DNA from: Myroides fluvii
GTDB lineage: Bacteria > Bacteroidota > Bacteroidia > Flavobacteriales > Flavobacteriaceae
DNA length: 64,000 nt
Reading direction: 5' to 3'
Assembly: GCF_009792295.1 (NCBI RefSeq)
Contig: NZ_CP039934.1
Span: 3,244,501-3,308,500 of the forward strand
Each line of letters starts with the position of its first letter. Position 1 is the stretch's first letter. Under the pieces are notes generated by a model, which saw only the letters and a program-made list of their open reading frames with translations, ran no database searches and was not told where the DNA came from. Positions 53,637 through 62,292 of this stretch are shown one piece after another. Made by a program: the position numbers and the translations under genes.

Positions 53637-53999
53637 GTGAAAATAGCCACTCTCATATTATCCTTATTTATGTTTTTCAAACCTGTACTACCGGTTGTGG
53701 AATATGTGGTGCTCTATGACTATATCAAAAATGAATTATGTGTCAATAAAGACAAGCCAGAACTTGAGTGTAATGGAAAATGTCACCTCAAAAAGGAGAT
53801 GGCACATGCTTCAGATACTAAAACTGAGAAAAATAAAGTAAACTTTGCTTCAGCAGAAGTGCAGGTTATGTATTACCAAGCACTTGGTGTAATGAGTACA
53901 ATCATTTTTAATCCTTATCGCATTACAAATGATAGCGCTGTAGCGAACTTATATTCTTTTTCACTTTCTAATTTTCTGTTCAGACCTCCTGTTTTCTAA
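53637..53999 (+). CDS. Small exported Cys-containing protein heading the copper locus
   Basis: About 120 aa starting at GTG 53637. A hydrophobic segment (KIATLILSLFMFFKPVLPVVEYVV) resembles an uncleaved signal or anchor. It is followed by ELCVNKDKPELECNGKCHLKKEMA, with three Cys and one His in a pattern that could bind metal. An ATG at 53547 would extend it by 30 residues with no gain in signal quality. I know similar small genes only as flavobacterial hypotheticals near metal receptors, so a metal role is inferred from context. Confidence 0.6.
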   Translation: MKIATLILSLFMFFKPVLPVVEYVVLYDYIKNELCVNKDKPELECNGKCHLKKEMAHASDTKTEKNKVNFASAEVQVMYYQALGVMSTIIFNPYRITNDSAVANLYSFSLSNFLFRPPVF

Positions 54000-54282
54000 A
54001 TTAAAAATAAGAAGAGTAAATATTTTGGGTATATCAGCTTACGGATTTTGATCCATTTGCTTTGATATGGCTATGTGTATGCTGTCACCTCTTATTGCAT
54101 TTTTAATTGAGTTCTCAACCCTAGGTTGTAGATCTGTATCTACAATCTTCAAAAGACGAAGCGAACTAAATACTGATGATCACTGTAATATTCAGTGCCC
54201 ATATGCTTTGTTGCCTTTCATAGAAGAACGTGCGGCAAAAAAATCACAGTATAAAGGCAGCTGAAGTCATTCACTGAAAACA
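54000..54282. other. 283-base gap with a small hairpin
   Basis: No convincing gene. The 8-bp inverted repeat TTGTAGAT / ATCTACAA (54126-54145) has a 4-nt loop and could be a leader structure or operator. A 65-codon frame at 54067-54264 has no signal peptide, family or coding character. Confidence 0.4.
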
Positions 54283-55179
54283 ATGAAAAAATTTATTTAT
54301 TTGCTAGCAGCGCTTTTTGTTGTTACGGCTTGTACTGTGGAAAAAACAGATTACGAAGCTGAAACAACTATTACAGTGCCGGATAATCAGGAATTTAAAG
54401 AAGTGTTTTCCATCGAGAAAACCCCGTACAAAATTAGTGTAGAAGCGCTTCAAGGTCATTTGTATCAAGGCTATAATGAAGTGCGTTTGCGAATTTTTCA
54501 GACCGATGCGAATCAGGTTGTCGAAGAAGCAAAAGCAACTTTTTTGCCTTTTTTGACCTTGTCCCAGGGTAGTAAGGAATCTTGTCCCAATTTATATGAA
54601 TTGGCCTATCAAAAACAGGGTCAATATTATAAAGGATATACCGTATTTACCAAAACCAGCAAAGAAGGTACTTGGCAAGTCTTGATTCAACTAGAACTTC
54701 AAGGTCAAAAAATAGAACTGACGCAAACCATTTTGATAGAAGAGCAATCCAATAAGAATTTAAATATGACTTCTTTTATTGGTCAGGATCAAGAGGAATA
54801 CAGTATTGCATTAGTTGCGCCTATGCAACCCAAAGTAGCAGAAAATGCACTTGTGGCTGGTATTTTTAAAAAGAATAAAACGGCTGTAACCTTAGATCAA
54901 GCTTATCAAATGGTTGATGATTATACCCTGTATTTGGATCCGCGAATGCCAGAGCCTTCTATGGGGAATCATTCGTCTCCAAATAACCGCAATTTGATTC
55001 AAAAAGAAGATGGCTTCTATCATGGCGTTGTCAATTATACGATGACGGGCAATTGGACGTTGAATTTTATCCTTCAAAACCAACAAGGACGCATCCTCAA
55101 AGGAACAAAAGTTCCTTTGGATTTTACGCCAGGAATTGAAGGTGTGAAGAGTGAATTGTATCTTGATATACTCTTTTAG
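54283..55179 (+). CDS. Lipoprotein associated with the copper receptor
   Basis: A 298-aa protein with lipobox VVTAC (Cys17) then TVEKTDYE. Two beta-sandwich domains seem likely (about 40-155 and 165-295); the first has YNEVRLRIFQ and the second an RMPEPSMGNHSSPNN stretch with Met, His and Asn that could contact copper. The shape resembles YtkA/FixH-type proteins but I am not certain. It starts the tight part of the operon: the receptor begins 3 bases after its stop. Confidence 0.7.
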   Translation: MKKFIYLLAALFVVTACTVEKTDYEAETTITVPDNQEFKEVFSIEKTPYKISVEALQGHLYQGYNEVRLRIFQTDANQVVEEAKATFLPFLTLSQGSKESCPNLYELAYQKQGQYYKGYTVFTKTSKEGTWQVLIQLELQGQKIELTQTILIEEQSNKNLNMTSFIGQDQEEYSIALVAPMQPKVAENALVAGIFKKNKTAVTLDQAYQMVDDYTLYLDPRMPEPSMGNHSSPNNRNLIQKEDGFYHGVVNYTMTGNWTLNFILQNQQGRILKGTKVPLDFTPGIEGVKSELYLDILF

Positions 55180-55182
55180 CTT

Positions 55183-57165
55183 ATGCGTAGTTTATCTTAT
55201 TTACTGTTCTTCGCAACAGTGGGAGCTTTAGCTCAATCTACGGGTATTGAACAAGATAGTATCACTGTACTCGATGAAATTGCCGTTATGGCCAAGGCGA
55301 AAGAAAAAATCAAAACGGACTTAAAAATGGCCGTTTCAGTGGATGAGTATTTAGCCTCTTCTGAACAGATTAGCTTCATCAAACGCGGGGCTTATGCCTG
55401 GGAACCGTTGTTGAACAATATGAGTACGGAGCGATCGACCTTGACGATTGATGGCATGCATATTTTTGGTGCTTGTACAGACAAAATGGACCCTATTACT
55501 TCTTATGTAGAAAGCAATAACCTTGCTGCGATTGATATTCAATCTGGACAAGAAGGAGGAATGCACGGATCCACCATTGCAGGAAGCATTGATTTAAAGA
55601 GAAAAAACACGGCCTTTAGTCCCTATAATCAATGGACGGGAGGCTATCAAGGTGGTTTTGAATTCAACAATAAACAATACTACAACCTCGGAAATGTTTC
55701 TTTTGCTACAAAGAAATGGGCTACTGATGCAAGTATCGCCTATCGTACCGCTCAAAATTACAAGGATGGAAATAATCGAGAAGTAAATCATTCTCAATAT
55801 AAAAAATGGAATACCTCCTTGGGTATTGCGCATAAAACGAGTGAATTGTCTTCTGTGCGCGTGGATGCTATTTTTGATGTAGCTAAAGATGTTGGATATC
55901 CAGCATTGCCAATGGATCTCTGGTTATCACGTGCAATTATTACTTCAATAAGCTATAAACAATTATTTGAAGATCAGCTGATTAAAGTTTGGGATACGAA
56001 AGCTTATTTCAATGCCATTGAACATTATATGGATGATACTACGCGTCCGGAAAATTTAGTTCATATGGATATGCCCGGTTGGAGTACGACCTATGGTTTA
56101 ATCTCTAAGGCAGATTTCAAACAGGGAATCTATAGTTCTGAATTACAGCTTAATGTGTACAATAATCTGTCAATTGCTGAAATGCGCATGTATCCACAAG
56201 ATCGAGCTAAACAAAGTATGTTTGCCTATACCTGGCCTTGGGTTACTACAACCTACGCAGGTTTATCGTTGAACAATGCCGTTCAATTATCAGAAACGAG
56301 TCAATGGCATGTTGGCGGTGGATTAGGGGTGAATTATAACAAGGCGAAATACATTGAATTCAATTGGATTTTTCATCCAGGAGCAGCCCAAGAAAAGACA
56401 AGAATTTTGCCAAGCCTTCACACCAGCTATGAAATCAAAGTTGATGCGTTTAATTTTTCACTAGGAGCAGGCTATGGCCACAGAGCTCCGTCGGTTTCTG
56501 AAGCTTATGGTTATTACATTTACAATAGCTATGATCGATATGATTACATTGGAAATCCCGATTTGAAAAATGAAGTTTCTCATGAGCTAAATGCAAGTGC
56601 TGGATACAAAGGAAAGCGCTTCGGTTTACAAGCCAAAGCCAATTACTTCTACATTAAGGATTATATCATTGGGCGTATTTTAAGCTTGGGAAGTCCGATG
56701 AACTACCAATCCATAGGAGTGAAAGGCTATACTTCTTTAGACTATGCTACGTTGTTTAACTTCTCAGTAACGGGAACCTATAATCTTTCCGATCATTTAC
56801 ATTGGAAAGGAAGTCTGACCTATGCAAAAGGACAAGATGACGATCAAGGCAATCTGCCATTTATTCGCCCTTTGAGCTATCAAACATCCTTGCATTATGG
56901 CTATGGTGATTTTAGCATACAAACGTCTGTACATGGAGATGCCAAACAACGCGATTATAGTCCAGAGTATGGAGAAAGTCAAACGCCTGCTTATGCCATT
57001 TGGAATGCTTCCGTTGATTATTCTTTTTATGTCAAAGATGTCAAAGCGGTGTTTCAAATTGGAGCAGAAAACCTGCTCAACGAATATTACTCTACTTATG
57101 CCGATTGGGGCAATATACCAAGAATGGGACGCAATATTTATACGTCCTTAAAACTTAATTTTTAA
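55183..57165 (+). CDS. TonB-dependent receptor, OprC-like (predicted copper receptor)
   Basis: A 660-aa outer-membrane receptor with a signal peptide (GALAQ), plug domain and 22-strand barrel. In the plug, ACTDKMDPITSY has C98 and M102; OprC of Pseudomonas uses a CxxxM motif in the same kind of MDPxTSY sequence to bind copper. A second OprC-type motif, HxM, appears as H281-Y-M283 in a barrel loop (EHYMDD). The C-terminal residue is Phe. This points to copper uptake. No STN domain is present. It overlaps no gene but sits 3 bases after the lipoprotein. Confidence 0.85.
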   Translation: MRSLSYLLFFATVGALAQSTGIEQDSITVLDEIAVMAKAKEKIKTDLKMAVSVDEYLASSEQISFIKRGAYAWEPLLNNMSTERSTLTIDGMHIFGACTDKMDPITSYVESNNLAAIDIQSGQEGGMHGSTIAGSIDLKRKNTAFSPYNQWTGGYQGGFEFNNKQYYNLGNVSFATKKWATDASIAYRTAQNYKDGNNREVNHSQYKKWNTSLGIAHKTSELSSVRVDAIFDVAKDVGYPALPMDLWLSRAIITSISYKQLFEDQLIKVWDTKAYFNAIEHYMDDTTRPENLVHMDMPGWSTTYGLISKADFKQGIYSSELQLNVYNNLSIAEMRMYPQDRAKQSMFAYTWPWVTTTYAGLSLNNAVQLSETSQWHVGGGLGVNYNKAKYIEFNWIFHPGAAQEKTRILPSLHTSYEIKVDAFNFSLGAGYGHRAPSVSEAYGYYIYNSYDRYDYIGNPDLKNEVSHELNASAGYKGKRFGLQAKANYFYIKDYIIGRILSLGSPMNYQSIGVKGYTSLDYATLFNFSVTGTYNLSDHLHWKGSLTYAKGQDDDQGNLPFIRPLSYQTSLHYGYGDFSIQTSVHGDAKQRDYSPEYGESQTPAYAIWNASVDYSFYVKDVKAVFQIGAENLLNEYYSTYADWGNIPRMGRNIYTSLKLNF

Positions 57166-57183
57166 ATAAAAACACGTAAAAAA

Positions 57184-58053
57184 ATGAAAAATACAATAAA
57201 ATATTTCGCTCTATCTGCTTTAACTTTTGCTATGGTATCATGTTCAAGTGATGACAACAGCTCAGCTGCTAACAATGTAACCTTAGCTTTTACTAATACA
57301 TTTGGAGATAAAACCATTGTTTTAGGCGATGCTAATTCAACTACAGCTACGGTACATACATCAGCAGAAGGACAAGTCCATCATTTTAGCGAATTAAAAT
57401 ATGTCATTAGCAATATTCGTTTAGTAAAGAATGACGGAAAAGAAATTCCTTATTTTATCAATGATTTAGATCAAGGAGCAACAGTAGTTAACCAAGCGAA
57501 AGAAAGCAGTTTGAATTATGTTCTACGCGATATTCCAAAAGGAGAATACAAGCAGATTAAATTCGGATTAGGCGTGAGAAGTGACCTCAATGTTTTGAAC
57601 GAAGTTCGCTTTCCGCAGTTTTACGCAGCGGCAGGAGCCAATGATACAGAGATGATGTGGGAATGGGGAACAGGGTATCGCTTTACGAAGATTGAAGGTT
57701 TTTATGAAGCTGATCACAAACAACTATCCATTCACACCGGAAGCACATTAGAAGATGGCGACAATAACGATTTAAAACAAGGAGTAGATGCTTACAGAGA
57801 TGTCGTTTTAGATTTACCTGTATTCGCTCAAGTTGGAAAATCATCACCAGTCATTGCGATTAAAGCTGATTTTAATGCCCTTTTAAGTGGAAAATCAAAT
57901 ACGATAACACTTAGCTCAGGTACAGGATCAGATGACAATGCTACACCCAATGTGCATACAGCGGTACAAATGGTAAAATTTGTAGACAATTTAGGAGGAA
58001 ATGGAACAAGCGATTTAAGCGGCATGTTTTCAATTTTACAAGTTAAAAATTAA
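57184..58053 (+). CDS. mbnP-like: MbnP family copper-binding lipoprotein
   Basis: A 289-aa protein with lipobox VSC (Cys20) followed by SSDD. The MbnP family signature region HHFSELKYVISNIRLV and MMWEWGTGYRFTKIEG (Trp159, Trp161) is present, with a beta-rich core. MbnP proteins bind copper after a tryptophan is oxidised to kynurenine by the di-heme partner MbnH; here the MbnH-type gene follows by 44 bases. Which Trp is changed is not known from sequence. No methanobactin precursor or other methanobactin biosynthesis gene lies nearby. The Ser/Asp tail after Cys suggests surface exposure (inference). Confidence 0.88.
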   Translation: MKNTIKYFALSALTFAMVSCSSDDNSSAANNVTLAFTNTFGDKTIVLGDANSTTATVHTSAEGQVHHFSELKYVISNIRLVKNDGKEIPYFINDLDQGATVVNQAKESSLNYVLRDIPKGEYKQIKFGLGVRSDLNVLNEVRFPQFYAAAGANDTEMMWEWGTGYRFTKIEGFYEADHKQLSIHTGSTLEDGDNNDLKQGVDAYRDVVLDLPVFAQVGKSSPVIAIKADFNALLSGKSNTITLSSGTGSDDNATPNVHTAVQMVKFVDNLGGNGTSDLSGMFSILQVKN

Positions 58054-58097
58054 ATACCACAGGGAGTTGTTTGAAAAGACGACTCCCTTTATTTGCT

Positions 58098-59132
58098 ATG
58101 AAAAAAATATATAAAGCAATAAAAATCAGCGTTTTACTTCCTGTTTTGGGGTTGATGTCTTGTCGTTCAGATGATTCTTATGAACCAATAGAATCGAATC
58201 CATTCGTAGATTTGATTATTCCAGCTGATTTTCCTTCACTTAATCCCGCTTTTTACAACAATCCACCCACCAAGTTTGGCGTAGAATTGGGTAAAAAATT
58301 GTTTTTTGATCCGCGTTTAAGCCGAGATAATACCATTGCTTGTGCTACTTGCCATATCCAATCTAATGCTTATGCAGATCATCAAAAACAAGCCGTTGGA
58401 ATAGAAGGGAAGGTGGGGCTAAGAAATGTGCCCCCCATTCAGAATCTTGCGTTTATGCTGTATTACAATTGGGATGGGAGTAAACGCCAATTGGAAAGTC
58501 AAGTGATTGTCCCTATTATTACTCCAGAAGAGATGCATGCTTCTATTGTGGAAGTAATTGGAAAAATACAAGAAGATTCAGACTATCAAAAATTGTTTCA
58601 ACAAGCTTTTGGCGATAAGCGAATTACCGATCAGCGCATTTACCAAAGTATTGCACAATATGAATACACCTTAATTTCGGCCAACAGTAAATACGATCAG
58701 GTTCAGCGCAAGGAAACGGCATTTACACCCAAAGAACAATACGGCTATGAAGTATTTCAAGTAAAGTGTGCCAGTTGTCACAGTGGTGCTTTATTTACCG
58801 ATCAGACGTTTAGAAACATAGGATTCCCGATCAATAGCGATTCCAATGAAGCCGGAAGAGCGCGTGTTACAGGCGATTTAAACGATTATATGAGCTTTCG
58901 CGTTCCTTCGTTGCGCAACGTCGAATATACAGGGCCTTACGGTAGTTTTGGGCAGTTTAAAACGCTCAGCGAAGTCTTGGATTATATGGATCAGGGTGTT
59001 TTAGATGCGGATAATTTAGATCCTATTTTTAAAGAGAACGAGAACAAAATTCCGCTAACAGCCGAAGAAAAAGAAGCCTTGCTTGTATTTATGCAAACCT
59101 TGAGTGATGTGAACTTTATAGGCAGACAATAA
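58098..59132 (+). CDS. mbnH-like: Di-heme peroxidase-family protein, MbnH type
   Basis: A 344-aa lipoprotein (lipobox MSC, Cys22) with two CxxCH haem sites: C82-ATCH86 and C224-ASCH228. The rest is the cytochrome c peroxidase/MauG family, with SFRVPSLRNVEYTGPYGSFG near the C terminus. MauG-type relatives use the two haems to oxidise protein side chains; MbnH forms kynurenine on MbnP. Next to an MbnP gene, this role is more likely than peroxide detoxification. The start at 58098 gives a proper lipoprotein signal; an in-frame ATG at 58071 does not. Confidence 0.88.
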   Translation: MKKIYKAIKISVLLPVLGLMSCRSDDSYEPIESNPFVDLIIPADFPSLNPAFYNNPPTKFGVELGKKLFFDPRLSRDNTIACATCHIQSNAYADHQKQAVGIEGKVGLRNVPPIQNLAFMLYYNWDGSKRQLESQVIVPIITPEEMHASIVEVIGKIQEDSDYQKLFQQAFGDKRITDQRIYQSIAQYEYTLISANSKYDQVQRKETAFTPKEQYGYEVFQVKCASCHSGALFTDQTFRNIGFPINSDSNEAGRARVTGDLNDYMSFRVPSLRNVEYTGPYGSFGQFKTLSEVLDYMDQGVLDADNLDPIFKENENKIPLTAEEKEALLVFMQTLSDVNFIGRQ

Positions 59133-59191
59133 AAAGTTGGAAAGGACTAATTTTTTATCTAGTTTCGTGAAAGAATTGTTAAATAAATAGA

Positions 59192-59755
59192 ATGAAAAAG
59201 ATCGTTTTCCCTTTAATAGGTTGTCTCATTTTAGTAGCATGTGCAAAAAAAGATCAACTTCACGAGCAAATGATGCCTGGTTTAATAGCTTTCTTTCAAG
59301 TACAATTAGGACAGGCTTTTGATGAAACCAAAAATCATATTACCATTACAAAAGTTGATACATTAACAGAAAAGGATAGATTAGAATTCAAGGCCAAGGA
59401 GTTGCTAAGGCAATTTGAAATGGAACATGAGCCTGAATTAAAGATGCAGAAAGAGGAATTGGCACTATTTGAGAAACAATACCAAGAGAATCCTATAGCA
59501 GCTCATAAAGAACAATTGGAATCAGCAAGAGAAGATTATGTTGAAATGGAAGCAGAAATCCAATCCTTTAAAAGAGAAATAGAAGAAACTAAAGTAAAAG
59601 CACAAACAGCAGATTCCATTCATTTTTTTGCTTATCGCGTACATGGTTTCTTCACTTATACTTCTAAAAGTAAGGGATCACAAGACATAATAATGAGTGT
59701 AATTATGAATTATAGATTTAGTGTTATTCCAGTAGAAGACATTTTGAGTTATTAA
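59192..59755 (+). CDS. Small lipoprotein with coiled coil, paralogue A
   Basis: A 187-aa protein with lipobox LVAC (Cys17). Residues 60-135 are strongly helical and charged (an EMEHEPELKMQKEELALFEKQ segment), likely a coiled coil. It shares with the next gene the segment ITKVDTLTEKDRLEFKAKELL (there IVRIDTLTEKNRLYLKGQEIL) and the same length. A weak promoter (TTG 59137-59139, N20, TAGTTTCG) precedes it. Function unknown. Confidence 0.65.
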   Translation: MKKIVFPLIGCLILVACAKKDQLHEQMMPGLIAFFQVQLGQAFDETKNHITITKVDTLTEKDRLEFKAKELLRQFEMEHEPELKMQKEELALFEKQYQENPIAAHKEQLESAREDYVEMEAEIQSFKREIEETKVKAQTADSIHFFAYRVHGFFTYTSKSKGSQDIIMSVIMNYRFSVIPVEDILSY

Positions 59756-59864
59756 ATTTCAAAGGATTGATTTCAGTATAATGACGTATTATTTCTTTGA
59801 ATTAAGTAAAATTAAGCTCAAAAGACGTAAATTACATCCAAAATTTTAGCCCAATAGATAAGAA

Positions 59865-60428
59865 ATGAAAAGAAATCTTTTACTTCTCGTGAGTTTTATT
59901 GTTTTGTCGTCTTTTGCTGTACAAGACGGTTCAAAAGAGCGTATGCGAATCGCTGTAACACCTTATGTAGAGGCAGAATTGGGCGTGGATCTAAAGAAAA
60001 AAGAAAATACCTTAACGATTGTTCGCATCGATACCTTAACCGAAAAGAATCGATTGTATTTGAAAGGACAAGAAATTCTCGAAGAATTACAAGTCGGTTA
60101 TTTGCCGTTTATTGAATTACAACAACACGCAGTGAATCAATATATGTTGTTGTACAAAATTCACCCAGACAAAAAAGTGCGCAGTGAAATTGACAATGCC
60201 GTACGCGAGTACAGTGAAATTGAAGCGAAAGCAGCGCCGTTAATCAAGGAATTAGAAGAAGTTATAGCCAAGGAAAAAATTGCAGATAACAAGCAGTTTG
60301 TGGCTTATAAAGTCAGTGCATTATTAAGTATTAAGAACCAAGGTCGTTTAATCAAAACAGATACTTTAGGCATTATCGTTAGTGAGGATTTTCAAGTAAT
60401 CAAAAGAAAAGACTTTATAAAGAATTAA
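59865..60428 (+). CDS. Small secreted protein with coiled coil, paralogue B
   Basis: A 187-aa protein with a signal peptide ending VLSSFAVQ and no lipobox Cys. It is homologous to paralogue A over its full length; the DTLTEK core and a central helical segment are conserved. The two proteins would localise differently (membrane-anchored and soluble). Function unknown. It ends at a terminator. Confidence 0.65.
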   Translation: MKRNLLLLVSFIVLSSFAVQDGSKERMRIAVTPYVEAELGVDLKKKENTLTIVRIDTLTEKNRLYLKGQEILEELQVGYLPFIELQQHAVNQYMLLYKIHPDKKVRSEIDNAVREYSEIEAKAAPLIKELEEVIAKEKIADNKQFVAYKVSALLSIKNQGRLIKTDTLGIIVSEDFQVIKRKDFIKN

Positions 60429-60433
60429 AATAG

Positions 60434-60457
60434 AACCACGCAAGGCGTGGTTTTTTT
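60434..60457 (+). terminator. Terminator after paralogue B
   Basis: AACCACGC / GCGTGGTT with a 3-nt loop and a T-run. Confidence 0.85.
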
Positions 60458-60560
60458 ATAAGTGGTAGCTAAACAGCTGATGCAGCCCTTCTTTCATTTG
60501 AATTACTTTTATACTATAATTAATATTATGTAAAATAGGAAATTTAAACACCTACTCGTA

Positions 60561-60590
60561 TTGGCTATATTCCTATATTTTCTATTTTTG
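60561..60590 (+). promoter_or_regulatory. Promoter TTG-N19-TATTTTTG
   Basis: TTG (60561-60563) and TATTTTTG (60583-60590) with a 19-base spacer, 20 bases before the transporter ATG. Confidence 0.6.
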
Positions 60591-60609
60591 TAAACCTATT
60601 GAGTCTATC

Positions 60610-61473
60610 ATGATCTATTTACTTTTCAGTATTCTTGGAAGTGTTGCTGTTGGTGTGTTTTTCAAATACATTAAAAAATATGCCATCAATATTTTTGAAA
60701 TCATCATCATCAATTACGTTATAACGTCTTTATTTTCCTTTTTTATTTTCCAGGTTGATTTCAATCAAATCTCGGTTAATATGCCTTGGGAAATTATTTT
60801 GGCTTTGGGGATTTTATTACCCACCATTTTCGTGGTTCAATTCTATGCTATTAAACATGCGGGTTTAATTAAAACAGATATCGCGCAGCGTTTATCTCTT
60901 TTAATTCCTATTTTGGCCGCTATCTTTATTTTTCAAGAGGAATTGAATACAATGCGCTATGTTGCTCTGGCGGTTGGATTAGTTTCCGTTTATTTTATTT
61001 TAAATAAAGGAAATGCAATAAAAACTTCTACTTCAAATAAAAGTACTTATTACTTATTAGGTACTTTTTTAGGATTTGGTGTGATCGATATTTGCTTCAA
61101 AAAACTAGCGCTTTATTCTGCTATTCCTTACACACAAAGTTTGTTCTACGTTTTTGCTACAGCTTTGATTTTGAGTTTAGTTGCTTATACTTTGGGTACT
61201 AGGAAGAATATTTTTATGATTAAAAAACTAAATCTAGCCTCGGGAATTTTTATTGGTGGATTGAATTTTGTCAATATTATTTTCTACATGAAAGCCCATC
61301 AACACTTCTCCTCTAACCCTACCATTGTATTTGCAGGTATGAATTTTGGGGTTATTTTCTTGGGTACGCTATTGGGCTACACGCTTTTTAATGAGAAATT
61401 GAACAAAAAGAACATCATTGGATTAGCTTTAGCTGCTTTAGCGATTACATTGCTAATTATTTCATTGAATTAA
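60610..61473 (+). CDS. DMT/EamA family transporter
   Basis: A 287-aa protein with ten predicted helices in two EamA-type halves (SLLIPILAAIFIFQEELN ends the first half; GVIFLGTLLGYTLFNEKLN-like residues end the second). Substrate unknown. It has a clear promoter and a terminator at 61553, so it is a single-gene unit. Confidence 0.8.
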   Translation: MIYLLFSILGSVAVGVFFKYIKKYAINIFEIIIINYVITSLFSFFIFQVDFNQISVNMPWEIILALGILLPTIFVVQFYAIKHAGLIKTDIAQRLSLLIPILAAIFIFQEELNTMRYVALAVGLVSVYFILNKGNAIKTSTSNKSTYYLLGTFLGFGVIDICFKKLALYSAIPYTQSLFYVFATALILSLVAYTLGTRKNIFMIKKLNLASGIFIGGLNFVNIIFYMKAHQHFSSNPTIVFAGMNFGVIFLGTLLGYTLFNEKLNKKNIIGLALAALAITLLIISLN

Positions 61474-61552
61474 AATAACATAGAAATACTAAAACAGTTT
61501 ATCCTGCGTTTTAAATGTAGAAATATTGTTTTTTATTGTATTATTTACTTCG

Positions 61553-61586
61553 AGGGATGTCTTGTAAAAGATATCCCTTTTTCTTT
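61553..61586 (+). terminator. Terminator after the DMT gene
   Basis: AGGGATGTCTT / AAGATATCCCT with one G-U pair, 4-nt loop and a T-rich tail. Confidence 0.75.
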
Positions 61587-61662
61587 TATTCGTTGGAAGT
61601 TTGTGTTTTAATTGACTTATTATCAGTCACTAACACTTATTTGTTGCTTAAGAGAGTCAAGT

Positions 61663-62292
61663 TTAATTGTAGTTTTCATCTGACGGTTCAACTACCTTTA
61701 CCTCGTAATAAGGAACAAAAGCCTCTAGTGCTTGTTGGTATTCACTTTTTCGAATAGATAATTCAATTTCACAGGTCATTTCTAACTTTTGTTGCACCAA
61801 ATTTAGATTGCGTTCTTTAATCACGCGCATAACGTTGTTCATGTCTTTGTAATCAAAGCGAACTTTGAACTTCTTGTCAATGGTGCATTCGATAATATCG
61901 GCTTCTTCTAGGGCCATTTGAGCGGCTGCGCGATAAGCGGTAATCAATCCACCAACGCCTAATTTTACGCCGCCAAAATAGCGCACAACGACAATGAGAA
62001 TATCCGTTAAATCAAAGGATTGTATTTGACCATAAATGGGAGCTCCTGCTGTATTACTAGGCTCCCCATCGTCATTGGCCCGATAATAAACAGGATCGGT
62101 ACCTAACTGAAAAGCATAGCACCAGTGGCGTGCATTGTAGTGCACTTTTTTAATTTGATCAAGGTATTCCTTTACTTCTTCTTCTTTTTTAATAGGAAAA
62201 GCATAGCCAAAGAATTTGCTGTTTTTTTCTTTGTACAATACTTCTTCAGTGGGCTCGCTTATGGTTTTATAAAAATCTTTCTCTTCCGACAT
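61663..62292 (-). CDS. yigZ: YigZ/IMPACT family protein
   Basis: A 209-aa protein. The N-terminal IMPACT domain carries the HNARHWCYAF-like segment (here YNARHWCYAFQLG), the RANDDGEPSNTAGAPIYGQI motif and a RYFGGVKLGVGGL motif, all typical of YigZ. The C-terminal domain is ferredoxin-like. Proposed roles are in translation regulation; the exact function is unresolved. Its ATG overlaps the ribD stop by one base (TAATG), so the two are coupled. Confidence 0.88.
   Translation of the reverse strand: MSEEKDFYKTISEPTEEVLYKEKNSKFFGYAFPIKKEEEVKEYLDQIKKVHYNARHWCYAFQLGTDPVYYRANDDGEPSNTAGAPIYGQIQSFDLTDILIVVVRYFGGVKLGVGGLITAYRAAAQMALEEADIIECTIDKKFKVRFDYKDMNNVMRVIKERNLNLVQQKLEMTCEIELSIRKSEYQQALEAFVPYYEVKVVEPSDENYN

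Noticed and set aside
54067..54264. A 65-codon frame between the first two copper-locus genes
   Set aside because: No signal peptide, family or clear coding bias; composition looks random.
57184..59132. A methanobactin biosynthesis cluster
   Set aside because: MbnP and MbnH types are present, but no precursor peptide or the MbnB/MbnC enzymes are seen nearby.
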